Shown here: positions 21,580 through 33,617 of the stretch, piece by piece
Layout of the letters: each line of letters begins with the position of its first letter
Position numbering within the stretch: the first letter of the stretch is position 1
DNA from: Paulownia fortunei
Taxonomy: Eukaryota > Streptophyta > Magnoliopsida > Lamiales > Paulowniaceae
Reading direction: 5' to 3'
Assembly: GCA_019321725.1 (NCBI GenBank)
Contig: CM033122.1
Coordinates: 14,906,274-14,970,273 of the forward strand
Length of the DNA: 64,000 nt
Translations under genes and position numbers: made by a program
The notes under the pieces: generated by a model
What the model saw: only the letters and a program-made list of their open reading frames with translations
Database searches by the model: none
Told to the model about the DNA's origin: nothing

Positions 21580-23600
21580 TTGATGTCAGATATGCACTAA
21601 GTATCAAAATTATTGTAATCTTAACTTTATCTAGATGATTCAAATAAAAGTTGCAAATGAATAAACTAAAAATCATAAAATTAAACTAAATAGTTCGCTC
21701 AAGCAAATTATCAAACACTTGATAGACAATTAATTCTAGATATTTGATTCACCTAGTTTTTACCTATGTTTATCAATCCAATACATCAGTTTCAATTCAA
21801 ACAATTTATAAATGAAGAATCCCTTAGATAATCAACTCCTTATCTCAAGTGCCACATAATTATGAATTCTAATTCAAATTTCAATATCTCCATAAAAATC
21901 CATACCAAAATCCTATCAAGTTCATTGGATTCTTTCACAAGATTTGGAAGGGTTCATAAGCCTCTCAATTTTATGAATTCTAAAGTTGTGTTATTATATG
22001 GCCATGTAAAAAAATCCCCTTTCTCGAGTGTTGGATTTTATACTCTTAACAATCAAGATTAGTAATCAAGCAATCAAGATGCATTTGAATCACAATAACC
22101 CAAATAAATTGAAGAACTTGAAATTTGATAAATTAGAATCTCAAAACATAAGATCCAACTTCGGTTATATCAACCCCTAGAAACTCGAATTTATTTCATA
22201 ACTAATGTAGGAAAACTCATAGACAAGTTTAGATACATTTTATGAAATAAGCAAAGAAATTAGTAAAAAAAAATTGATAAACAAGAGATAGAATCCTCTC
22301 TGTATCCGGATGAGAGATGTCCTAAATTGTCTTCTCAAATACCTTGCTTCATTTCCAGTCGTTTCCTTGTGTTTTCTAAATGCCAAAGTGTTGGGAATGA
22401 GTTGTAATTCTTCTATTTATACCTTATCCCAAAAAACATGTTTAAAGACCTTTTTTGCATGAAAGTGGCCAAGTGGTGCTGCGGCCTTGAATCGGGCACT
22501 GCAACATATGAAGAAAATTGAGAGACTACTTTATTTTTGCAGCTGGTGCTGTGGCGTAACACTTAGGTGCCACAGCACCAATTTCCTTCTTCAACAAGTA
22601 GCATGACCCTTAACGCAGGAGTCGCGGCGCCATACAAACTTGAGCTGCCTAATTTTCAGCATCCGCACTATGACTACTAAATCAAACATCATAACGCCAA
22701 CTCTTATTTTCTGGCACTCCATCTGTTTTGTGTGTCTCTTCTTCAGCTCGTCCAAACTTGTTTAATATGGAGTATTTCCTATCAGACTAAACAAAATACA
22801 TCAAACTAGATATAATTTGCTTGAAACAAATCAAATAATTAAGTCAAAAATACTTGAATTATTGATATAAAATCAACTCAATATATACTTCTAAAATTAG
22901 AAATTTGTTTGTCCTCAAGTAAAACAACTAAGTTTAAACAATAACAAAACAACTGACGCAAACTCAAGTATACAACCAGCATTGAACCAACAAAACTCCT
23001 CAAAGATTGCCCAAAAGCTGTCTCGCCTAAGTATGTAAAAACAAAAGATCATGTGCTAGTTGCAATAGCCCTTATATATGCAGAAAAAAATACATTATCT
23101 ATGCCAATATAAAATATCAATTAAAAACTCACGTAGCTTAATGTGCACTCCTACACATTGAAACAGTTCGTTTAAGAGCTTCCATTCTCAGCCTAGTATC
23201 AGTTAGTATGTGGCTTAAAGCATTTAATAGTTATAAACAGCAATTCAATGTCACAACTCATGAAACATGCAATGGGCACATGATAAATGTGAAATCTAAA
23301 GCTGCAAACCATTCAAAAATTTATTTTTAAAAGAAATTTGTCTCGCCTAAGTATGTAAAAACAAACGATCACTCTCTCTCTTTCTCCCCTTTTTTCTATG
23401 TTCACTTCTCTCTGTTTGTACTAGGCGAATCTCAACATCCCAGGTCCTCAATGTTACAAGAACGAAATACCATAAGCATAGGATGCCAATTGCAAAGAAT
23501 TATTACAAAAAGAAAAAGCAAAAGCATTTATGTATACTATCTTAAAAGAGAGGCCATGTTATACATGCAAATTGACTGTTTTGATACCACTACACCAAAA
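21580..23600 (-). mobile_element. Athila/Tat-like LTR and 3' non-coding fragment
   Basis: Shows the same succession of landmarks as 12752-14340 at low identity: agacaattaattctagat...attcacctagtttttacctatgttt, then a cctctcgag-like stretch, a 'ggtgctgcggc' region, then tcaactcaatatatacttctaaaattagaaatttgtttgtcctcaag, which corresponds to the LTR start and polypurine/'cgtcctcgag' area. It is probably an LTR (about 21583-22878) plus non-coding sequence of a related, older element. Short internal direct repeat: tctcgcctaagtatgtaaaaacaaa at 23021 and 23340. Confidence 0.5.
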
Positions 23601-26600
23601 ATTAGAAACCTTGAGTAACACTATTTGGTCAGAAATATTAAGGACCCAAATGGGATTTGCTCTATGATTTGATCAAGAATACATAGCAATGCTGATTCTT
23701 TTAGTAACCTAATTTTGGAGTGTATTTGGTAAGTATTCTAAATACCAACTTGTGGTAAAGAATTAAACACTTTCAAAGAAGATGGAATTTAGTTGAAGAT
23801 GATGTAGAATAAGAAAAACTTTTTCCTATTCCTTTTTAATGGCAAAAAATTAGAAGAATTAATCCTCAAATTCGGCCCCCTATTTTAAACATGTGAGTCC
23901 CACTCCTCTCATTGATTGGAGGATTTTTTTGTTGATTTGAAGATCTCTCAAAAATCTCCAACTCTATCTCTTGCATCTTCAAAAAATACATGGAGATATA
24001 TTGTCTAATTCAATTAGATATTTCAAAAATATCAAATTATTAGAACTCCATCTTCTTCCAAAAAATCTTGTGGGCTCTCCAAATGGGTCATTTGAATTAG
24101 TTTGGACTTTTAATTAAATTCATCAATTAATTCAATTAATTGATTGAGCTCAAATTCAATTAATTGATAATATATTTAATAGTTGCTCTCAAAAATAGAA
24201 CCAAAAAAATGCCCCCTTAATGTTTTTATTTTTTGTACTTTGGTTATTCAACATTTCCTAGTGTATTCTTATAACAAAATTTAACATAAAAATAATTTCT
24301 TAACTTTAACCATGGTGGAGGAAAAATAGTTATACTACTGTAAGCAACAAAGAAAAATCTTTTACTATTAATAAAAAATATTAAAAAATCCCAAGTGGCA
24401 GAAATATGTGTGTTAAATACAATTTATACCCCCCTGAAAAATGCCAAGCAATGTTGGCATCCAAAGTCACTTGAAGGGTAATGCTGTAAATCATCACATA
24501 TCATAAGTAGTCCTATACTTCAGAGGTGAAATTGTTAAGATATACAGAATTAAGGGGGCAAAAGTGTAATTATCCCTATATATTTTAATAGAAAATTATC
24601 TAATAGTCTGAAATTCTTAACCAGCTACCAATGATTATTTAAGTAGATCGATTACCTGTGAATCAAAGAGACACCAATAAAATTGATATGAAAATAGATT
24701 ACCATACATCCATATTTTTACGTGGCTTGAATTTAAAATTAATAATTATAAAGTTTTGAGACATCAAACTTGATAGTCTGAGTTAGAATTCATTAGCCAA
24801 AAACTTTTTAGACACTAAGTTAGACCAAGTGATAATATATAACTTCTAATGGTAGTCCCCATCTATATAATAGTTGTATGTTTAGGGAAATAATTAGGTT
24901 TCTTATCCTAATAAACCTTATTATTTATCGCCGTATATAATTATTTTACACATTGATCAAATATAGTAAGGTAAAATTAACAAATAAGATAATATTAGTG
25001 AAGAAACATTAAAATAAACAGATAAATTACGATATTACGAAGCCCAAAAAATAGGAAGAAGAAATTTTACCCTTCATTAGTTGTCATGTTCAACTCCAAT
25101 TTTAGGATTGAAACTACTCTTCTAATTATCTTGTTTGGTTCATAAATATTAACTACTAATTACCATATTCCATGAATATTCTTCATTTTTTTTTTAATTT
25201 CATTACAAGAAATAAATGGTTAAATTAAAGGAAAAATTGAAACTTTGAAGTTGGGTGTTGGCCCATTATCGTTGGATTTAGTATTCAGTTCTTTCTTGAT
25301 GAGTTTAAATATAAAATTATGCTCAAAACTTTATGATGGAAAAATGAATTGCCAAACATGATTTTTATTTTAAATTATTCAAAAAACAATTGAATACTAA
25401 ATTGAGAGCGTATTTGGATTTTTGCAATTTAGAAATCCTTGAGTTTCAACCTTAGAGAAATCCACAGGTTCCAGCCTTCCAGTTCTAAGCAAATTTTGCC
25501 ATGTATGTTTTCGAAATATGGAAAGATATGGAAAGACAAAAGTAAATATTGCACTGTATTTTATTTTATTATAACTTATCTTAATAAATAAAATAAAATA
25601 CTATATTCTCTACTAGAGCCTAAACTAATATTCATAGAGATGTCCTAAGTCCACTGCTTTATTTAATTTATTTATTACCCTTATAATGAGTTTAACAACA
25701 TTACCCAATTAATGAAATAATATACAATATGTACAATTAAAAATTCCAACAAGATGTCCTCAATGTTGCCATTATAATCTTCAAGTCTGAAAATGCAATT
25801 TTGTCTATATTCGCCAATTTGTTGTAAAAACAAATCAAGATTAGTATTTAGTATGTGAGAAATGGTAAATGACACCTTTTATGACTCTTCTTATGTGTTA
25901 GGGTAATATTAATGACTTACATCCAAACAAACTGTATTTATTTTTCTATTACTTCTTATTTTCTTTAATAAAAAACTACAAATAGAAAATAAAAGGAAAA
26001 AATGATGGATTGAGAGGTGACCTATAATATCACTTATTCAACGCAATCGTGAAAAATATCTCATAAAATTTTTAAAAACTAAAAACTTACTGAAATACAA
26101 AAGATCAATGAAGAAGAAACTCATTAGTTTTTCCAACCACCACATCCAATATTTGTAGAACCAATTGATGTGCAATTAGTTTCTCAATTTGGATGTTTTA
26201 TTTTAATTTTATTTTATATCTGATATTTAATATAACACATATACGCTGTGTGTAAAATATTTCTTTAGAATGTAATTAAAATATCGAATTTTAGCAACAA
26301 AAATTATATCATGACTAAATTATTGATTTTTGGTGACAAAATTGTATCATAACCAAAGTTTTATTGACAAAAATTTGTATCATAACTATATTATCAAGTT
26401 TTAGTGACAAAAATTATATGTGATGAGTTCTAGTGATATACAATGTACGTGACTAAAACTTGAGTTATATTTTGTGGTAGGCATCACTAAATTTTTAGTC
26501 ATTGTGATTATAGTTACAGTATAGTGACGATATCTAATGTAGTCACTAATATATTACAATATTAATTAATATATATGTAGTAAAAAAAAGTATCGTCATT

Positions 26601-26700
26601 AAAAGTTTGGTACATGTAATGTACATATATATGTTACATTTTATATAAAATATAATGCAAAATTGGAATAGATGATTGAAATATTAATTTCTTTCTTACA
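23601..26700. other. AT-rich intergenic region with transposon-like traces
   Basis: No gene found. At 23588 there is CACTACACCAAAAATTAG, resembling a CACTA-transposon terminal inverted repeat. At 26280-26460 imperfect ~58-bp repeats of the type tttt(a/g)gtgacaaaaatt(g/t)atatca(t/a)aac occur. No partner terminal repeat could be located, so no element is drawn. Confidence 0.35.
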
Positions 26701-26796
26701 TAATAACTATTACTATGCCAAAAAAAAAAAAAAAAAAAAAACAAGAATACGTGCTTGTCACACCATATAGCACTATTCCACACACACACTCACAAA

Positions 26797-29284
26797 TCAC
26801 ACAACAGCTACCTTGCTCCGCCGCCTGGTGGCCCTCCCACGGCGGCGATGGTGGCTGCCCTGGAACTTCATCCTCTCCCTCAGCCTCCCACTGGTCTTGA
26901 ACAAGTCCCTTTCTGAAGGAACAATGACACATTCTGGAGGGGGCACAGGGTACCTCAAATTATCATAGCAATACGAATAATACATGTATTTTTCGCGGAA
27001 CCATTTCATGGATCTTCGGCCCTGAGGAGTGATGGCGGAGTAATCCTTTGCAATCAATCCAGCGATGGTATCAGTGCAGTTGGAGGATGAGATTTGGTCT
27101 GTGGGATCGACAATGCAGCCCTCAAGAACTAGGTCTTTGAACTCTGCAACGAAGGGTTCGTATCTGTAGTTCACTTTCTCTTGCCCACCATTAGTAGCCC
27201 AAGACGAAGCATCCCATATGGTGGCGTAAACGGACATCGGCTTTGATGGGTAGTCCCCTCTCATGGCTGCATTTCGCACTACTTCTCTTATTGGAATCTT
27301 GTCCACATAGAATCTGAATTTAAGACATGATGGATGAGAATGTATGAGTATGTGTACTAGAACTATGGTACCATAAGAGAACATGGTTTCAGATATTATA
27401 ATTTGGTTAGAAAAATGAATTTAAGAAACTTTTTTCTACGAAAAGGGATGTAGAGATGAATTTTGAAACAAGATAATCTAATATGGATTTGTTCAGTCAT
27501 TTTTTGTTAAATTGGTTAATTGAAAGAAAAATACAAGAAATATTATTTTTGAGTGAGTTATCTTCCAATAAAATCCCCTACTTCAATGAAACAAACGCAT
27601 ATAATCTAGGATTAATAAGTTGATGATTTCCCTTTTGTATAGGCTTCCCTTTTGATGATAGAGGTTTTCTTTTTCATTCAATGCTTTAGGATTATCCATA
27701 GCCAACTTCTTGAAAAAAGAAAAGATTTCATTTCCTTCAAATTAGGACAAATCGCCTTGTTCGCATGCATTATTGATGGCCTTTTTGATCTCATTCGTGC
27801 TCTGATTGAAGAAAGAGGTACCAAGAATCTGACACAAATTGTTAGAATAATTGGTTGGCCTGAATAGCTCTAAGCCTAATGAATCAGAACTGACAATTTA
27901 AGAAAGACACCCAAAATTGTTTGTAAACAAGGAAAAAAGCATATTTATGCTGCACTTTTTTCACCTATTACTGAAAATTGTTCTTCATGAGAATGCCTGA
28001 ATTAGGTAGTAATATTTGGACAACTATCATTTTCAACGCTGTCCAAGATTGTCAATTATTATTCACAACCCTTATTTTCCTTCAAAGGGTGGTCCTTCTG
28101 TTCATTATATTATCCAAATTTCATTGTTCCTAAGGCTTATTTCATTCATTATTATCAATAGGGAAATATAAAAAAAAAAAAAAGTGGACAAAAAATCAAT
28201 GAATCAACACAAGCAGTGAGATACATTGAAAAGTATATAGAAGGTAGCTTACATGATGTTTTTTGGGGTCCAAAGAATGCTATAGCGATGAGAGTCGTTG
28301 CTGGGGTCGAACCACATTCGATACCTCTCCTCCCTCCCACGGGACACGCTTCCATTGCCATACATGTTCGTCTGGAACCTCCACGGCTTCCCCTTTGTGT
28401 TTCCCAAAAACTCAATGTCTAATTCGTCGTGGTTCTTTTCAAATGTGTCCACATTTGATGTCTACATAATGATTTCAATTAATAATCATCTATGAACTTC
28501 ATTTTTCTTAATATATCAAGGTCGAATGTATATATATATATATATAGACACACACACACATGGAGAGGCTAAACATAGAGTATACTTAACATGCAAATGT
28601 GAATAGACAGAGTATTAAATATAATTAGAGTTGTCGAGAAGACCAAATTAGGTTTCCTATGATGCCAATTATCTGTAGCTATACGAACACTAATTAATGT
28701 GATAATTATCAAAAAGAGGGGAAAAAAAAAAAAAACAATCCCATGTTGATGTTTTAAGGTTTTGAAATTCCTTGAATTCTAAACAGTTATACTTACGTAG
28801 AATGCAACGACAATGCCAGCGGTATGTTCGGATGGCATCTTAATGCTGGCGCTGAAGAAGCCATAGTTGTAATAATCAGATGATATAATGCCAGATCCTG
28901 ATCCAATACACATAGGTAAAATTCAAATATACATCCAAAGAGCCAATTAATTCTTCTCAACAACAACATGCATTTTGATAACATTTTTCATCGTATGATG
29001 TAATTATCGTATTCATTCTATGCATGCATTGCATATATTTATATATCTATATGTAAATGCGCGCATCTATCACCTGAGAAGCGGTTGAGGAGGAGACAAA
29101 CGGTCTTGTCGTCTGGAGATCGTTGGATGTTGAATTTGCTAAAGAGGGGAGAATAAGCTTCATCGAATGTGAGGGTGGTGACATTGAAAGCGGAGGAGGT
29201 GGTGGTGGTGGTGATGCATAAAAACAAGAGGAGAGAGAGGGGAGCTAGGCTTGTTTGTAGAAGAGAATGCATCACATAATCCAT
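26797..29284 (-). CDS. Xyloglucan endotransglucosylase/hydrolase (XTH27-30 type), complete
   Basis: Four exons on the minus strand: 29284-29074, 28897-28797, 28461-28253 and 27313-26797. All have GT..AG introns and join in frame to 345 codons (TGA at 26797). The enzyme cuts and religates xyloglucan in the cell wall after secretion. Residues 1 to about 31 form a signal peptide (LAPLSLLLFLCITTTTTSSA). The GH16 catalytic motif HDELDIEFLGN is at 115-125, with nucleophile Glu117, Asp119 and acid/base Glu121 all present. N140-G-S is a possible glycosylation site. The C-terminal XET domain has YSYCYDNLRYPVPPPECV. The ending is a strongly basic tail (RRRGRATRRRSK), as in the XTH27-30 group (clade IIIB); RYPVPPPECVIVP is closest to XTH30-like proteins. 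The start chosen is ATG 29284; ATG 29272 is also possible. Confidence 0.95.
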
Positions 29285-29417
29285 TTCCTTTTCTTTTTTT
29301 CTTTTTTTCTTTTTTTCTTTGGTCTCTCTCCTATCCAAAATCTCTCTCTCCATTTTTTTTTTCTTTTCAAGATTAAAGTGCACCATCCAAAAAAAATAGG
29401 ACATGCATATATGCAGC

Positions 29418-29424
29418 ATTTATA
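29418..29424 (-). promoter_or_regulatory. Candidate TATA box of the XTH gene
   Basis: TATAAAT on the minus strand, 134 bp upstream of the XTH start codon. Just inside it lies a pyrimidine-type CTCTCT run (plus strand gagagagagaagagagaggg, 29425-29446, on the upstream side) and an A/G-rich 5' leader (29285-29370), as common in plant promoters. Confidence 0.5.
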
Positions 29425-29540
29425 GAGAGAGAGAAGAGAGAGGGAGAAGGAGATCTCTTCCTACTCTAGTTACATTGTAGTTGGTGGAACTCGTTTTGTT
29501 TTCATCTTATGAATTTTGCATACTTCAAAGTATATAAGTT

Positions 29541-29644
29541 ATCAAATCGAGAGTAGTTGGATCACAGTCTTTTATCATTAAAATAATATGCTATCAAATC
29601 GAGAGTAGTTGGATTACAATCTCTTATCATTAAAATAACATGCG
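29541..29644. repeat. Two-copy tandem repeat, 52-bp period
   Basis: atcaaatcgagagtagttgg... is repeated at 29541 and 29593 with three or four substitutions, about 260 bp upstream of the XTH start codon. Confidence 0.9.
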
Positions 29645-30319
29645 CAACAACATAGAACATCTTTCACCTAAATTGGGATCTATACAATATTTATATCCTT
29701 GATATTTTTCTTAAACTAATTTGGGTTCGATTCATCTCCAATGTGTGAGAGGAAAATAAATACTTGAATAATGTATCAATCATCCAAATATATAACGAAA
29801 CCTTTTCATCATATTTTGTAACTAATTAATAAGATCGATCTCAATCCAAATAATTCAAATTTAAGTGGATGAAACTGCATTAGTGTTATAATCTTTGCAT
29901 AGGTGGTATTTAAAAAGTTTTCATTTTTTTTTTAAAGAAACGGTTGAATACATATATATATATATATATAAATCATTATATTTATATTTTAAACATATGA
30001 AGTCAACACAATTACATAATTCATACTCAAATTTTAAATATAAGAAACTATTATATAAATAGACTGACTCGATACTAGTGAAACTTTAACTGAAGTGCTC
30101 TTGATATATATATGTGATGCATGGAACTTCCAAATTTGGAGTTTGTGTATATAAGGCGTACTAAAAAAGAAAAAGATTCATCATGTAGTGTTCTTATGTG
30201 GTAGAGAGAAATTGATATTGCTTAGGGAATTTTTGAAAGGGTATTGACTTTTTTGTGCCACTAAAGTATAAGCATATGAAATCATTATTTTGAAAATCGC
30301 ATCCAACCGACAAGTTCAA
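29645..30319. other. Intergenic AT-rich DNA upstream of XTH
   Basis: No gene seen. Contains an (AT)n run at 29952-29971. Confidence 0.4.
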
Positions 30320-30690
30320 CAGGGAAGTAAAGTTTGGTTCGATTCGATTAAGAGTATAAAATTGGAAACTCGGTTTGACTGGTTGGTTTTATTTTTTTAT
30401 TTTTTTTAAAAAATTTAAATTTAATATTTTATTATATTTATATATTTGAATTTTATATTTTATTAGATATTTTTTTTAGGTAGATATTTATCTTTTTTAC
30501 ATTTAAAATATGTTATATAACAATTAATGTATTATATTATCATTTTATATAATATAATATAATAAAAAAATATAATCAATTTTCATTAAATCGGTTCGAC
30601 CACCGATGAACCGGTCCTATCGGTTGAATCGCTAATCATTAGTAAAATTAATTTGATCATCGATTCGATTATAAAAATATTTAAAAAAAT
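30320..30690. repeat. Dispersed repeat family (aaccggttcgatcgg type), copy A
   Basis: Starts with ggttcgattcgattaagag and a cggtttgactggttggttt segment, then an AT-rich core (ttttattatatttatat, tgtattatattatc), and ends aatcggttcgacc...ttgaatcgctaatcattagtaaaattaattt. The same layout recurs at 57850-58315 and 58490-58860. It is non-coding and the class (MITE or SINE-like) is undetermined. Confidence 0.8.
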
Positions 30691-33617
30691 CTAATCTAAT
30701 ATGGTCAAATGACTTGAGCTTTGCACAATTTTGTGAACATATATCAATGTCAATTCAAGATGACATTGTTGGAAAAGCCACAAAAAAAGGGGGGGAATCG
30801 GGCCTTGTTGGTGAAGTGTATTTTTCAAGTCCCAGCACTTTCAAATTTCCAATAGCACTTCCAAAAATTGAAATTTTTTTAGGGTTATTATTATTTCTTT
30901 TACATAAAATCACAAATGTCAATAACATTTTGAAGGCCAATGACGATTTATTTAATTGATAAGGTTGATGCCCCTAAGATTGAAAAGATTTTGACTTCAA
31001 ATTTCACCAATAAATTATTCTAACTTGTAAAATTACAAGATTCTAATTGTTGTATGCCAATTACATCTAAGGCAGCCAGATTTGGATGTAAGTCAGTCAT
31101 CCATAGATGTAATGAGCTTTTTAATTAAATCTTTAATATAGATAATTCGACCTTTAAATCTAAGTCTCACCAATCATTTCTGAGTTCTAACTTTTGTATA
31201 TCATATTGGTAGATCAAATTTCATTAAAAAGGGTAAAATAGTTTACTGCTTTTTGCATTCACACTAATTTTGTCAATTTCTAGTGTTGGCACCATTTTCC
31301 TTGTACACTCTTCAGATCGTTGAGCTACCATGATCCAGTCTGATTTGTTTGAACTTTTGATTCATCTTATGCACTGAAATATAGGCATACCTAGCTAATT
31401 TCCTTTTAAAACACTATTCTTTTTAGAAAATTGCAATTTTAAATTTAATATCTCTAGTTTGATTTTGAATTTATTTTCTTAAGTTTGATTCTAAATTCTA
31501 TTTTCTGCCATAATTCAATAGTGTAAACCTTATAATGAGTTAAGAGTATTTTTGTCCAATAAAAATAAGCTATTAAATAGTAGGGGTACTTGAAGGTTTT
31601 GAATGTAAAAAAGGTATTTACACTTTGGAAGTGCAAACTGCATTTAAACTCCTTTTGTTTTGTTGTAATATTCCAGGGTGTCACTTACTATAATTGGTAA
31701 GAATTCTGGCAACATGTTTACCTCAATTGTTTTTTATTTCACTTTGGGTTCCTAAATTGAATTTTTCCCTACATATTTGTCCAGTGTATTTGATGTAAGG
31801 ACTATACTGCAGAGGTACAAACTGCCTTTAACCCCAATTTTTTTTTTTTTTTCCTGGTAATATAACAAGATGTCTCTAAAATTGATAAGAATTTTGTTAA
31901 CATTTTTACATCAATTGTTTTTAATTTCGCTTTCAATACAATTGGCAATGCAACCAGCAAATCCTTATTTTTATCAACCAAAGATTAAATACAGACAATG
32001 ACTGCCACTTTTTTTGGCTAATATATAGAGGTATAACTAGAAACCTTTAACTTAATTCCTCAAACACAAGCCCTTCAATTTTATTTTTTTAAAATCTTTG
32101 CTTTTAAGCGCAAATCATGTTTCAATCGGCTCTTATTTTTCAAATAAAAAGCTGAAAAAAAAGCAAATTTAGCTTGTAAAGAGATAGAGAGGTCGATAAG
32201 GTTACATGAGATACAAACGCCTCATTTATCAGATTGCACTGGGGACTAAATTAGAGACCATAAATTAGGAAATTGTACCTAGAATTCATCTTTTTTGTCC
32301 CTAAGCAGGATTATTCCAGTAATATTGGACAAATTTGACAAAAGAAAATGCAGGATAATGCCTAACAAAGTACACGAAAATCATAAATTTCAATGGCTTT
32401 TCTGTATATTCAAATAAGTCAAAAAGTAGTGGTTTCCTTGGTAGAATTGGAAGAAATAGCACATTTTTCATCTTATTTCATTCAAAGATTGATCCAAATG
32501 ATAATTACAGCCATGCCCGCTGAACAAAGGCTTCTTTGTCACCTCCCCTTAGCAGAATTCTCAAGACAAAATCACATTATTTCACTTTCTTGGACTCAAG
32601 AAGTTCATAACCATTACAGATAAAGAGCAAAATATTGAACTAATCTTCTCGGGAAATTCTTAAATTGGATCCCAGATGCTGCGTTAGCACTGATCCTCAC
32701 TCTTTGATATGAACCATCAGGTGTAGGCAAGTGTTTTTCAATCTTCTCTAAGCACGGATTACTAAGGTTGCCGTGTATCTGTTTGGTAAAATTTGTCATC
32801 AACTCAGCTAGTCATGAATGTTTTGCGAATATAGTTTCAAAACATGATAACATCAAGACAATAAGGCAGTAAGAAGATATGATTGCAACGCCCTGATGGC
32901 CGCAGCAGTTGTACTAGAAAAGATACAACAGAAAGAGCGGAAGAAGCATATGATTCAAAGTCATCATACAGAAAGATGGGAAACAGGATTTCAACAAGGT
33001 GTATAATGAAATACAAAGTTGCAATCCTCACAATGATGCTCTTGCTAAGTCAGCATTTCAATATAGCTTCACCTGAAATCAATCAATGTTGTTGAAGTTA
33101 CAGCTGTGGTGAAAAAAAGAGAGGAGAAAATGCACTTGGTGGTGTATCACATGGACATGGCTAAGGGGTCAAACCGAACACTAACTCTTGTGTTCGTTTT
33201 TTCCTTCTCAACTCTTATGTCCAACTTCATGAAGGAGAAATCAAAAGATCAATTCAAAATTATACCAGGGAAGAGTAAATATTGGGATACTGATTCTCTG
33301 GTTGCTTAAATTAAAATTTTATTTGTTGCATCTCATTATTAAAGATGCATAAGTACAACAGAGGACCATGTTTTCAACAGGTGAACATAATACACAGCTG
33401 GTGAAATTTTCAAAAAGAAAACTTAATCTATGTTTGACTAAATTTGACTTAGCAGAATGCGTAAGTTAAATTATGAGAGCTGTAATAAAGATCAAAAGTT
33501 AGTCAACTGCTCCATTGCATCACATATTGCAAGGTTTTGACAAGCATACAATTTACAAAGCTGAAAGAATTTCGACTTCTCTAGAAAGGAACTAAACATG
33601 GGAAAGAAATAGTACCT
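30691..33617. other. Intergenic/3' flanking region of the DUF760 gene
   Basis: No recognisable gene. 31600-31945 holds an imperfect ~180-bp tandem duplication (phrases such as cactaactgcatttaa and aattg(g/a)taagaatt(c/t)tg repeated). A few short open frames (for example minus 32802-32614) show no known motif. The part near 33600 may include the 3' UTR of the DUF760 gene. Confidence 0.4.
31600..31945. repeat. Imperfect tandem duplication, ~180-bp period
   Basis: The segment gtgcaaactgcatttaaac...gtcacttactataattggtaagaattctggcaac...caattgttttttatttc (from about 31628) recurs diverged from about 31814 (gtacaaactgcctttaacc...gtctctaaaattgataagaattttgttaac...). Confidence 0.7.

Noticed and set aside
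27652..27867. 71-codon open frame on the plus strand in XTH intron 3
   Set aside because: No recognised motif and no splice or promoter support; random intronic frame is more likely.
28216..28495. Several plus-strand open frames of 65-68 codons across XTH exon 3
   Set aside because: Antisense shadows of the catalytic exon.
30714..30959. 81-codon open frame beside dispersed repeat copy A
   Set aside because: No homology recognised, and low-complexity hydrophobic end; not enough to call a gene.
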